DNA of 8,107 nt from an uncultured Alistipes sp. (GTDB taxonomy: Bacteria > Bacteroidota > Bacteroidia > Bacteroidales > Rikenellaceae), in assembly GCA_937895825.1 (NCBI GenBank), contig CALBKP010000105.1, positions 1 to 8,107 of the forward strand, read 5' to 3'. Position 1 is the stretch's first letter, and each line of letters starts with the position of its first letter. Both the position numbers and the translations under genes were made by a program. Below, piece after piece: positions 1-6,000 of the stretch. The notes beneath the pieces were generated by a model, which did not search any database, had not been told where the DNA came from, and saw only the letters and a list, made by a program, of their open reading frames with translations.

Positions 1-26
1 TTATCTATCATAACGTCAAATTAAAT

Positions 27-1040
27 CTATACTCCGTACACGTTTTCCGCCACCGGTGCTTCTTCCGATCCCCAGCGTTCCGCGATATGGTCAAGAGTAG
101 AATACAGCTCCTGCGGATCATTGAGGGTCACCAGCTTGAGTCTTGTCTCCTTGAAGTCCGGCAGTCCTTTGAAATAGCACGAAAGATGGCGGCGCATCTC
201 AAGGATTCCTACCCTATCGCCCTTAACCTCCAACGACTTAGCAAGATGTTCCTTAGCAATAGCAACACGCTCTACAACAGATGGTTGCGACAGCAGCTCA
301 CCCGTCTCTAAGTAGTGTTTACACTCCTTAAATATCCAGGGACGGCCATACGTTGCTCGGCCAATCATCACACCATCGACACCATAGCGGTCGAACATCT
401 CCTTGCACTTCACTGCAGAGTCCACATCGCCATTACCAATAATGGGGATGGTTATGCGCGGGTCATTCTTTATCTTTCCAATGAGTGTCCAGTCTGCCTC
501 GCCACGATACATCTGCGAGCGTGTGCGACCGTGGATCGTAAGGGCGGCGATGCCAACATCCTGAAGGCGGAGGGCTATCTCCTCGATGTTCTTCATCTCG
601 TCACTCCAGCCGAGGCGTGTCTTTACCGTCACAGGCTTATTTACCGCACGTACAATCTGTCGTGTCATCTCTACCATAAGGTCGGGATCGCGCATCATTC
701 CCGAGCCTGCTCCGCGATTGGCAATCTTCTTCACGGGACAGCCGAAGTTTATGTCAATGATGTCGGGATTGGCACTCTCGGCTATACGTGCCGCCTCGAC
801 CATTGGTTCTATGAGGTGGCCATATATCTGTATGCCCACAGGTCGCTCATAATCAGCGATATTGAGTTTGGCACGCGACTTCCATGCATCGCGTATAAGG
901 CCGTCTGAGGAGATAAATTCCGTATAGACAACATCTGCGCCGAAGCGCTTGCACATATATCTAAACGAGGGGTCGGTGACATCCTCCATCGGAGCAAGGA
1001 ACAAGGGCTTTTCACCCAACTCAATATCTGAAATCTTCAT
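27..1040 (-). CDS. dusB: tRNA-dihydrouridine synthase, DusB type
   Basis: A 337-residue cytoplasmic flavoenzyme that reduces specific uridines in the tRNA D-loop to dihydrouridine, using FMN and NADPH (family knowledge). Visible motifs, in order: the N-terminal FMN-binding stretch APMEDVTDPSFR (residues 16-27), the catalytic-cysteine motif NFGCPVKK with Cys101, KTRLGW (140-145), IHGRTR (169-174), the phosphate-binding segment IIGNGDV (200-206) and IGRATYGRPWIF (226-237). The TIM barrel is followed by a helical C-terminal part, and the length is normal for the family. I chose the ATG whose complement lies at 1038-1040. The frame stays open 30 codons further upstream, but that stretch is AT-rich, does not resemble the family and crosses the promoter. 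The gene is divergent from argS. A perfect -7 element ends only 5 nt before the ATG, so the mRNA may be nearly leaderless. The DusB subtype, rather than another Dus, is inferred from overall motif wording. Confidence 0.95.
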   Translation of the reverse strand: MKISDIELGEKPLFLAPMEDVTDPSFRYMCKRFGADVVYTEFISSDGLIRDAWKSRAKLNIADYERPVGIQIYGHLIEPMVEAARIAESANPDIIDINFGCPVKKIANRGAGSGMMRDPDLMVEMTRQIVRAVNKPVTVKTRLGWSDEMKNIEEIALRLQDVGIAALTIHGRTRSQMYRGEADWTLIGKIKNDPRITIPIIGNGDVDSAVKCKEMFDRYGVDGVMIGRATYGRPWIFKECKHYLETGELLSQPSVVERVAIAKEHLAKSLEVKGDRVGILEMRRHLSCYFKGLPDFKETRLKLVTLNDPQELYSTLDHIAERWGSEEAPVAENVYGV

Positions 1041-1045
1041 AATCG

Positions 1046-1053
1046 CAAATTTA
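1046..1053 (-). promoter_or_regulatory. Candidate -7 promoter element of dusB
   Basis: On the minus strand this reads TAAATTTG, an exact match to the Bacteroidota -7 consensus TAnnTTTG. It ends 5 nt before the dusB ATG. A start site at the usual distance of a few nucleotides would give a leader of about 0-3 nt. A second, imperfect box, TATCTTTA, lies at 1059-1066 on the same strand and would give a leader of roughly 15 nt. No clear TTTG -33 element is present; only a T-rich stretch is seen around 1071-1075. Confidence 0.5.
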
Positions 1054-1096
1054 CGGCATAAAGATAGTGAAAAATTAGTAATTAGAAAAAAAGTTG

Positions 1097-1104
1097 TATC
1101 TTTG
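1097..1104 (+). promoter_or_regulatory. -7 promoter element of argS
   Basis: TATCTTTG matches the Bacteroidota -7 consensus TAnnTTTG exactly. Transcription should start around 1108-1111, giving a leader of about 25 nt before the ATG at 1134. The -33 element is weak: TTAG at 1075-1078 with an 18-nt spacer. It falls in the same T/A-rich stretch that would serve the leftward dusB promoter. Confidence 0.7.
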
Positions 1105-1133
1105 CCCCAGTATATATATAAGTGACACAAATT

Positions 1134-2909
1134 ATGGTAAACATCGAAGAGTTCATCCTAAGCGTCGTAAAGCGCACAACCGAGGAGTTGTACGGCACAT
1201 CCGACAATATTCAGATACAGAAGACCCGCAAGGAGTTCGAGGGCGACTATACCGTGGTTGTATTCCCCCTGCTCCGCGCATCACGCAAGTCACCCGAGGC
1301 TACGGCTACGGAGCTCGGCGAGAAGATTGTAGCATCGACACCCGAAATTAAGTCGTTCAACGTCATCAAGGGCTTCCTTAACCTCGTGGTCGACGCATCG
1401 TTCTGGGCAACACGCTTTGCCGAGATTAGCGCAGCGGAGGATTACGGCATGGCTCCCGCATCGGGACGTACCATCATGATCGAGTACTCGTCACCCAACA
1501 CCAACAAACCCCTGCACCTCGGACACATACGTAACAACCTCTTGGGTTATTCGGTGGCTACCATCCTCAAGGCTAACGGCCACAATGTAATCAAGGTAAA
1601 CCTTGTGAATGACCGCGGCATCCACATCTGCAAGTCGATGCTTGCATGGCAGCTCTACGGCGGTGGTGAGACTCCCGAGTCATCGGGCATGAAGGGCGAC
1701 CACCTCGTAGGTAAATACTACGTCGAATTCGACAAGCACTACAAAGCAGAGATTAAGGAACTTGTAGCTCAGGGTCTCACAGAGGATGAGGCTAAGAAGC
1801 AGGCACCCATCATGCTCCAGGCGCAGGAGATGTTGCGTAAGTGGGAGGCTAAGGATGCCGAGATTTACGCACTATGGCAGAAGATGAATGGCTGGGTATA
1901 CGAGGGCTTCGACGTGACGTACAAGGCTATGGGCGTTGACTTCGACAAGGTATATTACGAATCGGAGACCTACCTACTCGGCAAGAGCCTCGTGGAGGAT
2001 GGCCTTAAGAAGGGCGTATTCTTCCGCAAGGAGGATAACTCCGTATGGATTGATCTGGAGGCTGACGGCCTCGACCAGAAGTTGTTATTGCGTGGCGATG
2101 GCACATCGGTATATATGACTCAGGACCTCGGCACGGCACTCAGCCGCTTCGAGGAGAATAAGCTCGACGATATGATCTACGTCGTGGGTAACGAGCAGAA
2201 CTACCACTTCCAGGTGCTCAAACTCGTACTTAAGAAGCTCGGCTACGAGTGGAGCGACAATATCTTCCACCTCTCGTACGGCATGGTCGAGTTGCCCGAG
2301 GGTAAGATGAAGTCTCGCGAGGGTACGGTTGTTGATGCCGACGACCTCATTGCAGCGATGATTGGCACTGCCCGCGAGATGTCCGACGAACTCGGCAAGC
2401 TCGATGGTGCTTCGGAAGAGGAGGCTGCCGCCATCTCGGAGATGGTAGGTCTCGGCGCTCTGAAGTACTTCATCTTGAAGGTCGACCCCAAGAAGACCAT
2501 GCTATTCGACCCACGCGAGTCTATCGACTTCAACGGCAACACAGGTCCCTTCATCCAGTACACTCACGCACGTATCCGCTCGATTATGCGTAAGGCTGAG
2601 GAGACTGGCATCCAGACAGATAGTTTCACTCAGGCACAGCTCCTTCAGGACGAGATTGAGCTTATCAAGGCACTCACAGAGTACCCCGCAACAGTACGCA
2701 CGGCAGGTGAGCAGTTTGCTCCATCTGTAATCGCAGCCTACGCCTACGATCTGGCCAAGCAGTTCAACGGCTACTACCATGACCACTCAATCCTAAAGGA
2801 GGAGAACGAGGCCACGCGTGCCCTACGTCTTAAGCTCGCAGCGGTCGTTGCCCGCACGCTTAAGTCGGCGATGGCACTCTTAGGCATCAACGTTCCAGAG
2901 CGTATGTAA
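1134..2909 (+). CDS. argS: Arginyl-tRNA synthetase
   Basis: A class I aminoacyl-tRNA synthetase of 591 residues that charges tRNA-Arg with arginine in the cytoplasm; essential in bacteria. Domains in order: an N-terminal additional domain (about 1-88), then the Rossmann catalytic core with SPNTNKPLHLGHIRNN, where HLGH (128-131) is the HIGH signature. Next come the conserved VNLVNDRG (155-162) and the second signature KMKSREG (391-397), in the KMSKS position. The DALR-type anticodon-binding domain spans about 475-591, starting near QYTHARIRSI and ending in LLGINVPERM, a typical ArgS C terminus. The length is normal for the family. I prefer the ATG at 1134 over an in-frame GTG at 1122, because the ATG gives a typical MVNIEEFILS start and an ordinary leader after the promoter at 1097-1104. 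A strong terminator follows, so the gene is probably transcribed alone. Confidence 0.97.
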   Translation: MVNIEEFILSVVKRTTEELYGTSDNIQIQKTRKEFEGDYTVVVFPLLRASRKSPEATATELGEKIVASTPEIKSFNVIKGFLNLVVDASFWATRFAEISAAEDYGMAPASGRTIMIEYSSPNTNKPLHLGHIRNNLLGYSVATILKANGHNVIKVNLVNDRGIHICKSMLAWQLYGGGETPESSGMKGDHLVGKYYVEFDKHYKAEIKELVAQGLTEDEAKKQAPIMLQAQEMLRKWEAKDAEIYALWQKMNGWVYEGFDVTYKAMGVDFDKVYYESETYLLGKSLVEDGLKKGVFFRKEDNSVWIDLEADGLDQKLLLRGDGTSVYMTQDLGTALSRFEENKLDDMIYVVGNEQNYHFQVLKLVLKKLGYEWSDNIFHLSYGMVELPEGKMKSREGTVVDADDLIAAMIGTAREMSDELGKLDGASEEEAAAISEMVGLGALKYFILKVDPKKTMLFDPRESIDFNGNTGPFIQYTHARIRSIMRKAEETGIQTDSFTQAQLLQDEIELIKALTEYPATVRTAGEQFAPSVIAAYAYDLAKQFNGYYHDHSILKEENEATRALRLKLAAVVARTLKSAMALLGINVPERM

Positions 2910-2921
2910 CAACAATAACTG

Positions 2922-2950
2922 AGTGCCTCGAACTTCGGGGCACTTTTTTT
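2922..2950 (+). terminator. Rho-independent terminator of argS
   Basis: Ten base pairs form between 2922-2931 and 2935-2944 around the 3-nt loop ACT, with one G-T wobble. The outer arms are AGTGCC and GGCACT. Seven T residues follow at 2944-2950. The hairpin begins 13 nt after the argS stop codon, the expected place for an intrinsic terminator. Confidence 0.93.
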
Positions 2951-2985
2951 AACTAATCACGGGGTACCGATTTTAATTATAAGCT

Positions 2986-3939
2986 ATGCGACAATTACTC
3001 TACGCCCTCTGCGCCATAATACTCCTCGTGGGCTGTGGCACACGCCCCAAGCCCAAGCAGGAAACAGACACTACCGCCACCACGGAGAGCTATACCCCAG
3101 GCACACGACGCATGAAGCGTAGCGCGGAGGATATCTACTCGCTCCGCACAAGGGAGGAGTATACGCGAGCCATCGAGAGCTACTGGGACGACTTCGACTT
3201 CTCGATAGGCGATCGCATTGTGGAGTACGACACGGTGGATATATTCCAGGCCTTCGCCGACTACGTGGTGCTCATCCCCGCAGAGCATGCCGACTCGCTT
3301 ATGCGCGGCCTTATGCATCGTGCCGAGCAGAGCCGCCCCGTACTCGACCTATTCGCTACGGTTGCGGAGATGGTACTTCACGACCCTAACTCACCACTAC
3401 GTAACGACGAGTACTACATCCCCATCTTAGAGGTGCTCGTTGCCACACCCCTCTACGACGAGTACGACCGCATAGCCCCCACATACGACCTCGCCATTGC
3501 CCGCCAGAACCGCATAGGTTGCGTTGCCACTAACTTCCGTTACACGCTTGCCAGTGGCCAGCGAGAGTGGCTACACGACATCGAGGCACGTTATACGATA
3601 CTTATGTTTAGCAACCCAGGCTGCCCCATGTGTCACGACATACAGCTCCAGCTTATGGCCTCGCCCCTTATCAACGAGCTGCGCGAGCGCAGTGAACTTG
3701 CAATACTCACCATCTATCCAGACGAAGATATTGCCACCTGGCGCAACTACCTCAAGGAGCTACCCGAGGGGTGGATTCACGGCTACGACGAGGGTATGCA
3801 CCTCACCGCCAACCGTCTCTATAATCTCAATGCCATACCGTCGCTCTACCTGCTCGACAGCACGAAGCGTGTACTGGTAAAGGATGGGACAAGCGTACCA
3901 TACATCGAAAACATCATCGCCCTCAGCGAGGCACAATAA
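2986..3939 (+). CDS. Lipoprotein with C-terminal thioredoxin-like CPMC domain
   Basis: A 317-residue protein with a lipoprotein signal peptide: MRQ, a hydrophobic stretch and the lipobox LLVGC, with Cys17 as the lipidated residue. A polar, Thr-rich linker follows (about 20-45), then a helical middle domain (about 50-195). The C-terminal thioredoxin-like fold includes the strand YTILMFSNPGCPMCHD, a CPMC redox site at 213-216 and a likely cis-proline in NAIPSLYLLD (Pro285). This architecture resembles Bacteroidales lipoproteins of the DUF5106/TlpA-like type; the family name is from memory, not from a search. It should be membrane-anchored outside the cytoplasm and act in disulfide exchange or reduction, but the partner is unknown. 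It starts 35 nt after the argS terminator, and I found no convincing promoter in the 2951-2985 gap. The next gene starts 9 nt after its stop, so the two are likely co-transcribed. Confidence 0.8.
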   Translation: MRQLLYALCAIILLVGCGTRPKPKQETDTTATTESYTPGTRRMKRSAEDIYSLRTREEYTRAIESYWDDFDFSIGDRIVEYDTVDIFQAFADYVVLIPAEHADSLMRGLMHRAEQSRPVLDLFATVAEMVLHDPNSPLRNDEYYIPILEVLVATPLYDEYDRIAPTYDLAIARQNRIGCVATNFRYTLASGQREWLHDIEARYTILMFSNPGCPMCHDIQLQLMASPLINELRERSELAILTIYPDEDIATWRNYLKELPEGWIHGYDEGMHLTANRLYNLNAIPSLYLLDSTKRVLVKDGTSVPYIENIIALSEAQ

Positions 3940-3948
3940 CCGCACCCT

Positions 3949-4920
3949 ATGACTCACATTGAGCTATTTTCTCAGCTTGGCGAGCAACTCCGCAACTTCG
4001 GCCACGATGCAGAGAGCGAGGTGGTAATCGCCCGTAGTATAGAGGCAAATCCATGGTTTACGCACACGGATATACTCCGTGCCATGGATGCTATATGTTC
4101 CGAGATGCTCCAGCGCGAAAAACTAGGCGCATGGCTCGAACACTACCCCACGACCACGGAGCCTAAGCGCGTTGCTGTCATCATGGCGGGTAACATCCCA
4201 CTGGTAGGATTCTTCGACCTTCTGTGCGTCGTCGCCCGAGGTCACGCCATATACGTAAAGCCCTCAAGCAAAGACCGCGTGCTTATGGAGTATGTCATCG
4301 CCAAGCTCCGCATGATAGACCCCACGGTTGCCATCTACGACTACTCCAACACCGAGGAGTATGATATGGCCATCGCCACGGGTGGTGACGATGCCAACCG
4401 CTACTTCCGCGAGCACTTCCACTCGACACGCGCCCTTCTACGTGGCAGCCGCCACTCAGTAGCCATCCTCGATGGCAAGGAGACGGAGGAAGAGCTCCGC
4501 GGACTTATCACCGACGTTACCGCCTACTCAGGCCTCGGATGCCGCTCTGTGGCCATGTTCTTCATACCCCGCGGCATGGAACTTAAACTACCATATACCG
4601 AGCCCGTAAACCCTAAGATGGTGGGAGGCATACGCTCACTTGCGGCACTTCTCACACTCCAGCACCAGACCTTCACGCACCATGGCGCATTTCTTGCCAT
4701 GCACGGCGATAGCTTCCCCACGAAGCTCGCGATGGTCACCTTGCGCGAGTACGACACGTTAGACGAGGTGCGCGAGTGGTTACACACTAATAACGACCAC
4801 ATCCAGTGCATTGTCTCACATGCCGATATCGAGGATGCAGTGCCCTTCGGCCGTGCTCAGTACCCTACGCTCTGGGACTATGCTGATGGCATTGACACTA
4901 TGCACTGGCTCACGGAATAG
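3949..4920 (+). CDS. LuxC-family acyl-CoA reductase-like protein
   Basis: A 323-residue soluble protein with no signal peptide or membrane segment. Recognisable segments are VAVIMAGNIPLVGFFDLL (75-92, nucleotide-binding region of the aldehyde-dehydrogenase-like fold), GHAIYVKPSSKD (98-109), LLRGSRHSVAILDGKET (163-179) and TAYSGLGCRSVAMFFIP (191-207), in which Cys198 is the best candidate nucleophile. They match what I know of Bacteroidota proteins annotated as acyl-CoA reductase (LuxC-like), which would reduce an acyl thioester to an aldehyde with NAD(P)H. The protein is much shorter than classical LuxC (about 480 residues), and no luxD, luxE or luciferase genes are nearby, so bioluminescence is not implied. 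The real substrate is unknown. It lies 9 nt behind the lipoprotein gene, in the same apparent unit. No strong terminator follows; only an AT-rich inverted repeat (4925-4937) is present. Confidence 0.78.
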   Translation: MTHIELFSQLGEQLRNFGHDAESEVVIARSIEANPWFTHTDILRAMDAICSEMLQREKLGAWLEHYPTTTEPKRVAVIMAGNIPLVGFFDLLCVVARGHAIYVKPSSKDRVLMEYVIAKLRMIDPTVAIYDYSNTEEYDMAIATGGDDANRYFREHFHSTRALLRGSRHSVAILDGKETEEELRGLITDVTAYSGLGCRSVAMFFIPRGMELKLPYTEPVNPKMVGGIRSLAALLTLQHQTFTHHGAFLAMHGDSFPTKLAMVTLREYDTLDEVREWLHTNNDHIQCIVSHADIEDAVPFGRAQYPTLWDYADGIDTMHWLTE

Positions 4921-4939
4921 CCCTATTTTAGTAAAATTA

Positions 4940-4971
4940 TTTGGTTATTAATCTAAAATTTGCTACCTTTG
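4940..4971 (+). promoter_or_regulatory. Promoter of the zeta-kinase/small-protein pair
   Basis: This is the best-formed Bacteroidota-type promoter in the window. A -33 element, TTTG (4940-4943), is separated by 20 nt from a -7 element, TACCTTTG (4964-4971). The predicted start near 4975-4978 leaves a leader of about 28 nt before the ATG at 5005. It shows that the pair can be transcribed independently of the upstream reductase gene. Confidence 0.8.
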
Positions 4972-4978
4972 CCATGTA

Positions 4979-4995
4979 GCTTTCATTAGTAAAGC
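4979..4995 (+). repeat. Small inverted repeat in the leader of the zeta-kinase gene
   Basis: GCTTT (4979-4983) and AAAGC (4991-4995) are perfect inverted arms around the 7-nt spacer CATTAGT. They sit just after the predicted transcription start and 9 nt before the start codon. This could be a binding site for an autoregulator or a weak leader hairpin. Five base pairs can easily arise by chance. Confidence 0.3.
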
Positions 4996-5004
4996 CAATA
5001 GATT

Positions 5005-5577
5005 ATGCAGAAGCTCTACATCATAGCGGGTTGCAACGGCGCAGGCAAGACCACGGCATCATACACCATGTTGCCCGAGTTGCTTCATTGTCACGAGTTT
5101 GTGAATGCCGACGAGATTGCCCGCGGACTCTCGCCTTTCAATCCAGACAGCATGGCTATCGAGGCGGGACGACTGATGCTTAGGCGCATAAACGACCTCT
5201 TGGAGGAGGGCTCCGACTTCGCTTTCGAGACGACACTATCCACGCGTACATACCAGAAGTTTATCGACCGTGCTCATGAGCGCGGCTACTTCGTGTCGTT
5301 GCTCTACTTCTGGCTTCCCTCGCCCGAACAAGCCATCGAGCGCGTTGCCAAGCGCGTGAGCCTCGGAGGTCATAACATACCTACAAACACTATCTGCCGC
5401 CGTTACGAGAGCAGCATGCGTAATCTCACCAAGCTCTATATTCCGATATGTGACCACTGGGTAATCTACGACAACTCGACAGCCGAGGGTGTAAAAAAGA
5501 TAGCATACGGTGCGAAGAGCGAAATAAAAGAGGTCGTTGACCCGTTAGCTTATCAAAAGATTTTGAGTTATGAGTGA
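5005..5577 (+). CDS. Zeta-toxin-type P-loop kinase
   Basis: A 190-residue protein of the zeta toxin / COG4185-like P-loop NTPase group. It opens directly with a beta strand and Walker A loop, AGCNGAGKTT (residues 8-17; Lys15, Thr16). Next are FVNADEIARGL with Asp36, in the place of the catalytic aspartate of zeta kinases, and FAFETTLS (72-79) with Glu75. RVAKRVSLGGHNIP (113-126) and RRYESSMRNL (132-141) supply the arginines expected in the lid and phosphate-binding region. Known zeta toxins phosphorylate UDP-N-acetylglucosamine and block wall synthesis. Whether this subgroup uses the same substrate is not established, so toxicity is an inference. All core motifs are intact and the frame is unbroken, which argues for a working enzyme. 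The gene has its own promoter. Its last codons overlap the start of a 53-codon gene through ATGAGTGA, which suggests translational coupling. Confidence 0.87.
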   Translation: MQKLYIIAGCNGAGKTTASYTMLPELLHCHEFVNADEIARGLSPFNPDSMAIEAGRLMLRRINDLLEEGSDFAFETTLSTRTYQKFIDRAHERGYFVSLLYFWLPSPEQAIERVAKRVSLGGHNIPTNTICRRYESSMRNLTKLYIPICDHWVIYDNSTAEGVKKIAYGAKSEIKEVVDPLAYQKILSYE

Positions 5578-5731
5578 GTTTGAGATAAGAGAGCTTCAAG
5601 AACGTATCGACGCAGGCATCCTTCTTGCCCAGCGCAGACTTATCGAGCGTACACGTCGCGATAATGGCGACCTTGTTGTTGTGCGCGATGGTAAGGTTGT
5701 GCGCCTCACTCCCGACCAGCTCCGCGGCTAA
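5570..5731 (+). CDS. Small protein overlapping the zeta kinase, candidate antitoxin
   Basis: A 53-residue protein. Its ATG (5570-5572) lies inside the end of the kinase gene, sharing ATGAGTGA in a different frame (8-nt overlap). The first half (about 2-30, EIRELQERIDAGILLAQRRL) is amphipathic and predicted helical, rich in Glu and Arg. The second half (DLVVVRDGKVVRLTPDQL) looks like a short beta hairpin with a polar end. There is no signal peptide or membrane segment. Size, overlap and position fit the small partner of a toxin-antitoxin pair. It does not resemble the classical epsilon antitoxin, and the toxin-first order is the reverse of epsilon-zeta. I recall similar small proteins beside zeta-type kinases in Bacteroidota but cannot confirm homology. 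Coding potential is supported by the coupled start and a codon choice like its neighbours (CGC, GAC, CTT). The antitoxin role is inference. Confidence 0.68.
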   Translation: MSEFEIRELQERIDAGILLAQRRLIERTRRDNGDLVVVRDGKVVRLTPDQLRG

Positions 5732-5758
5732 GTGCGACACATTTCTCTCTAAGTAGAT

Positions 5759-5789
5759 AATAAACAGAGGTTCTCTGCGTTTGCTTATT
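5759..5789 (+). terminator. Hairpin after the kinase/small-protein pair, possible terminator
   Basis: CAGAG (5765-5769) pairs with CTCTG (5773-5777) around the loop GTT, and flanking AATAA (5759-5763) can pair with TTATT (5785-5789) across an asymmetric internal loop. It lies 27 nt after the small gene's stop. The downstream sequence is only moderately T-rich (GTTTGCTTATTG), so it is a weak intrinsic terminator at best. Confidence 0.35.
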
Positions 5790-5911
5790 GTAAACGTGGT
5801 TGAACTGCTATTTTCTTATCCCAAACTCACGGCTATTTGATATACAGCGATAAAATTGCGCTTTAATATGAAAAAAGTAGCCATAATCCTTTATTTTTAA
5901 TATAAAATTAC

Positions 5912-5919
5912 TATCTTTG
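5912..5919 (+). promoter_or_regulatory. -7 promoter element of the M16 peptidase gene
   Basis: TATCTTTG is an exact match to TAnnTTTG and identical to the argS element. A TTTA at 5890-5893, 18 nt upstream, is a possible but weak -33 element within a T-rich stretch. The predicted start near 5923-5926 gives a leader of about 75-78 nt, the longest in the window. Confidence 0.72.
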
Positions 5920-5933
5920 CTTGATTTAATGTC

Positions 5934-5943
5934 CCCAATTGGG
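5934..5943 (+). repeat. Palindrome CCCAATTGGG in the M16 leader
   Basis: A perfect 10-bp palindrome located about 10 nt after the predicted transcription start. Its position suits an operator for a dimeric regulator; as RNA it would leave almost no loop, so a protein site is more plausible than a hairpin. It may also be chance. Confidence 0.35.
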
Positions 5944-6000
5944 CAAACAGAGATACGAGAGAGACAAATTTATTTATATAACTTATTAATTCTTAGATCT

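Larger units (their letters stand above)
5732..6000. other. Intergenic region before the M16 peptidase gene
   Basis: These 269 bp carry no supported gene. The left part holds the hairpin at 5759-5789. The middle (about 5790-5890) shows nothing I can assign, apart from a 10-codon open frame at 5868-5900 (MKKVAIILYF) that is too short to support. The right part holds a promoter and a leader of about 75 nt with a 10-bp palindrome, a purine-rich stretch (about 5948-5967) and an AT-rich run up to the start codon. Confidence 0.6.

Noticed and set aside
315..908. 197-codon plus-strand frame across dusB
   Set aside because: It is antisense to a well-supported dusB, has no recognisable motif, and reflects the codon structure of the real gene.
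1041..1130. Thirty-codon upstream extension of dusB on the minus strand
   Set aside because: The extension is AT-rich, runs through both promoters and does not resemble the family; the MKISDIELGEKPLFLAPMEDV start is typical.
1122..1133. In-frame GTG start that would extend argS by four codons
   Set aside because: It would leave a leader of only about 12 nt and adds MTQI, which does not fit the usual ArgS start; the ATG at 1134 is the better choice.
2243..2786. Minus-strand open frames of 94-106 codons inside argS
   Set aside because: They are antisense shadows of the catalytic and anticodon-binding regions of ArgS, with Ser-rich or Cys-rich compositions typical of such frames.
3949..4920. 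Reading the LuxC-like gene as part of a bioluminescence (lux) system
   Set aside because: No luciferase, luxD or luxE gene is present, and the protein is far shorter than classical LuxC.
4925..4937. Inverted repeat ATTTTA-G-TAAAAT after the reductase gene as a terminator
   Set aside because: The stem consists only of A-T pairs and has no adequate loop or T-tract, so it would be too unstable to terminate transcription.
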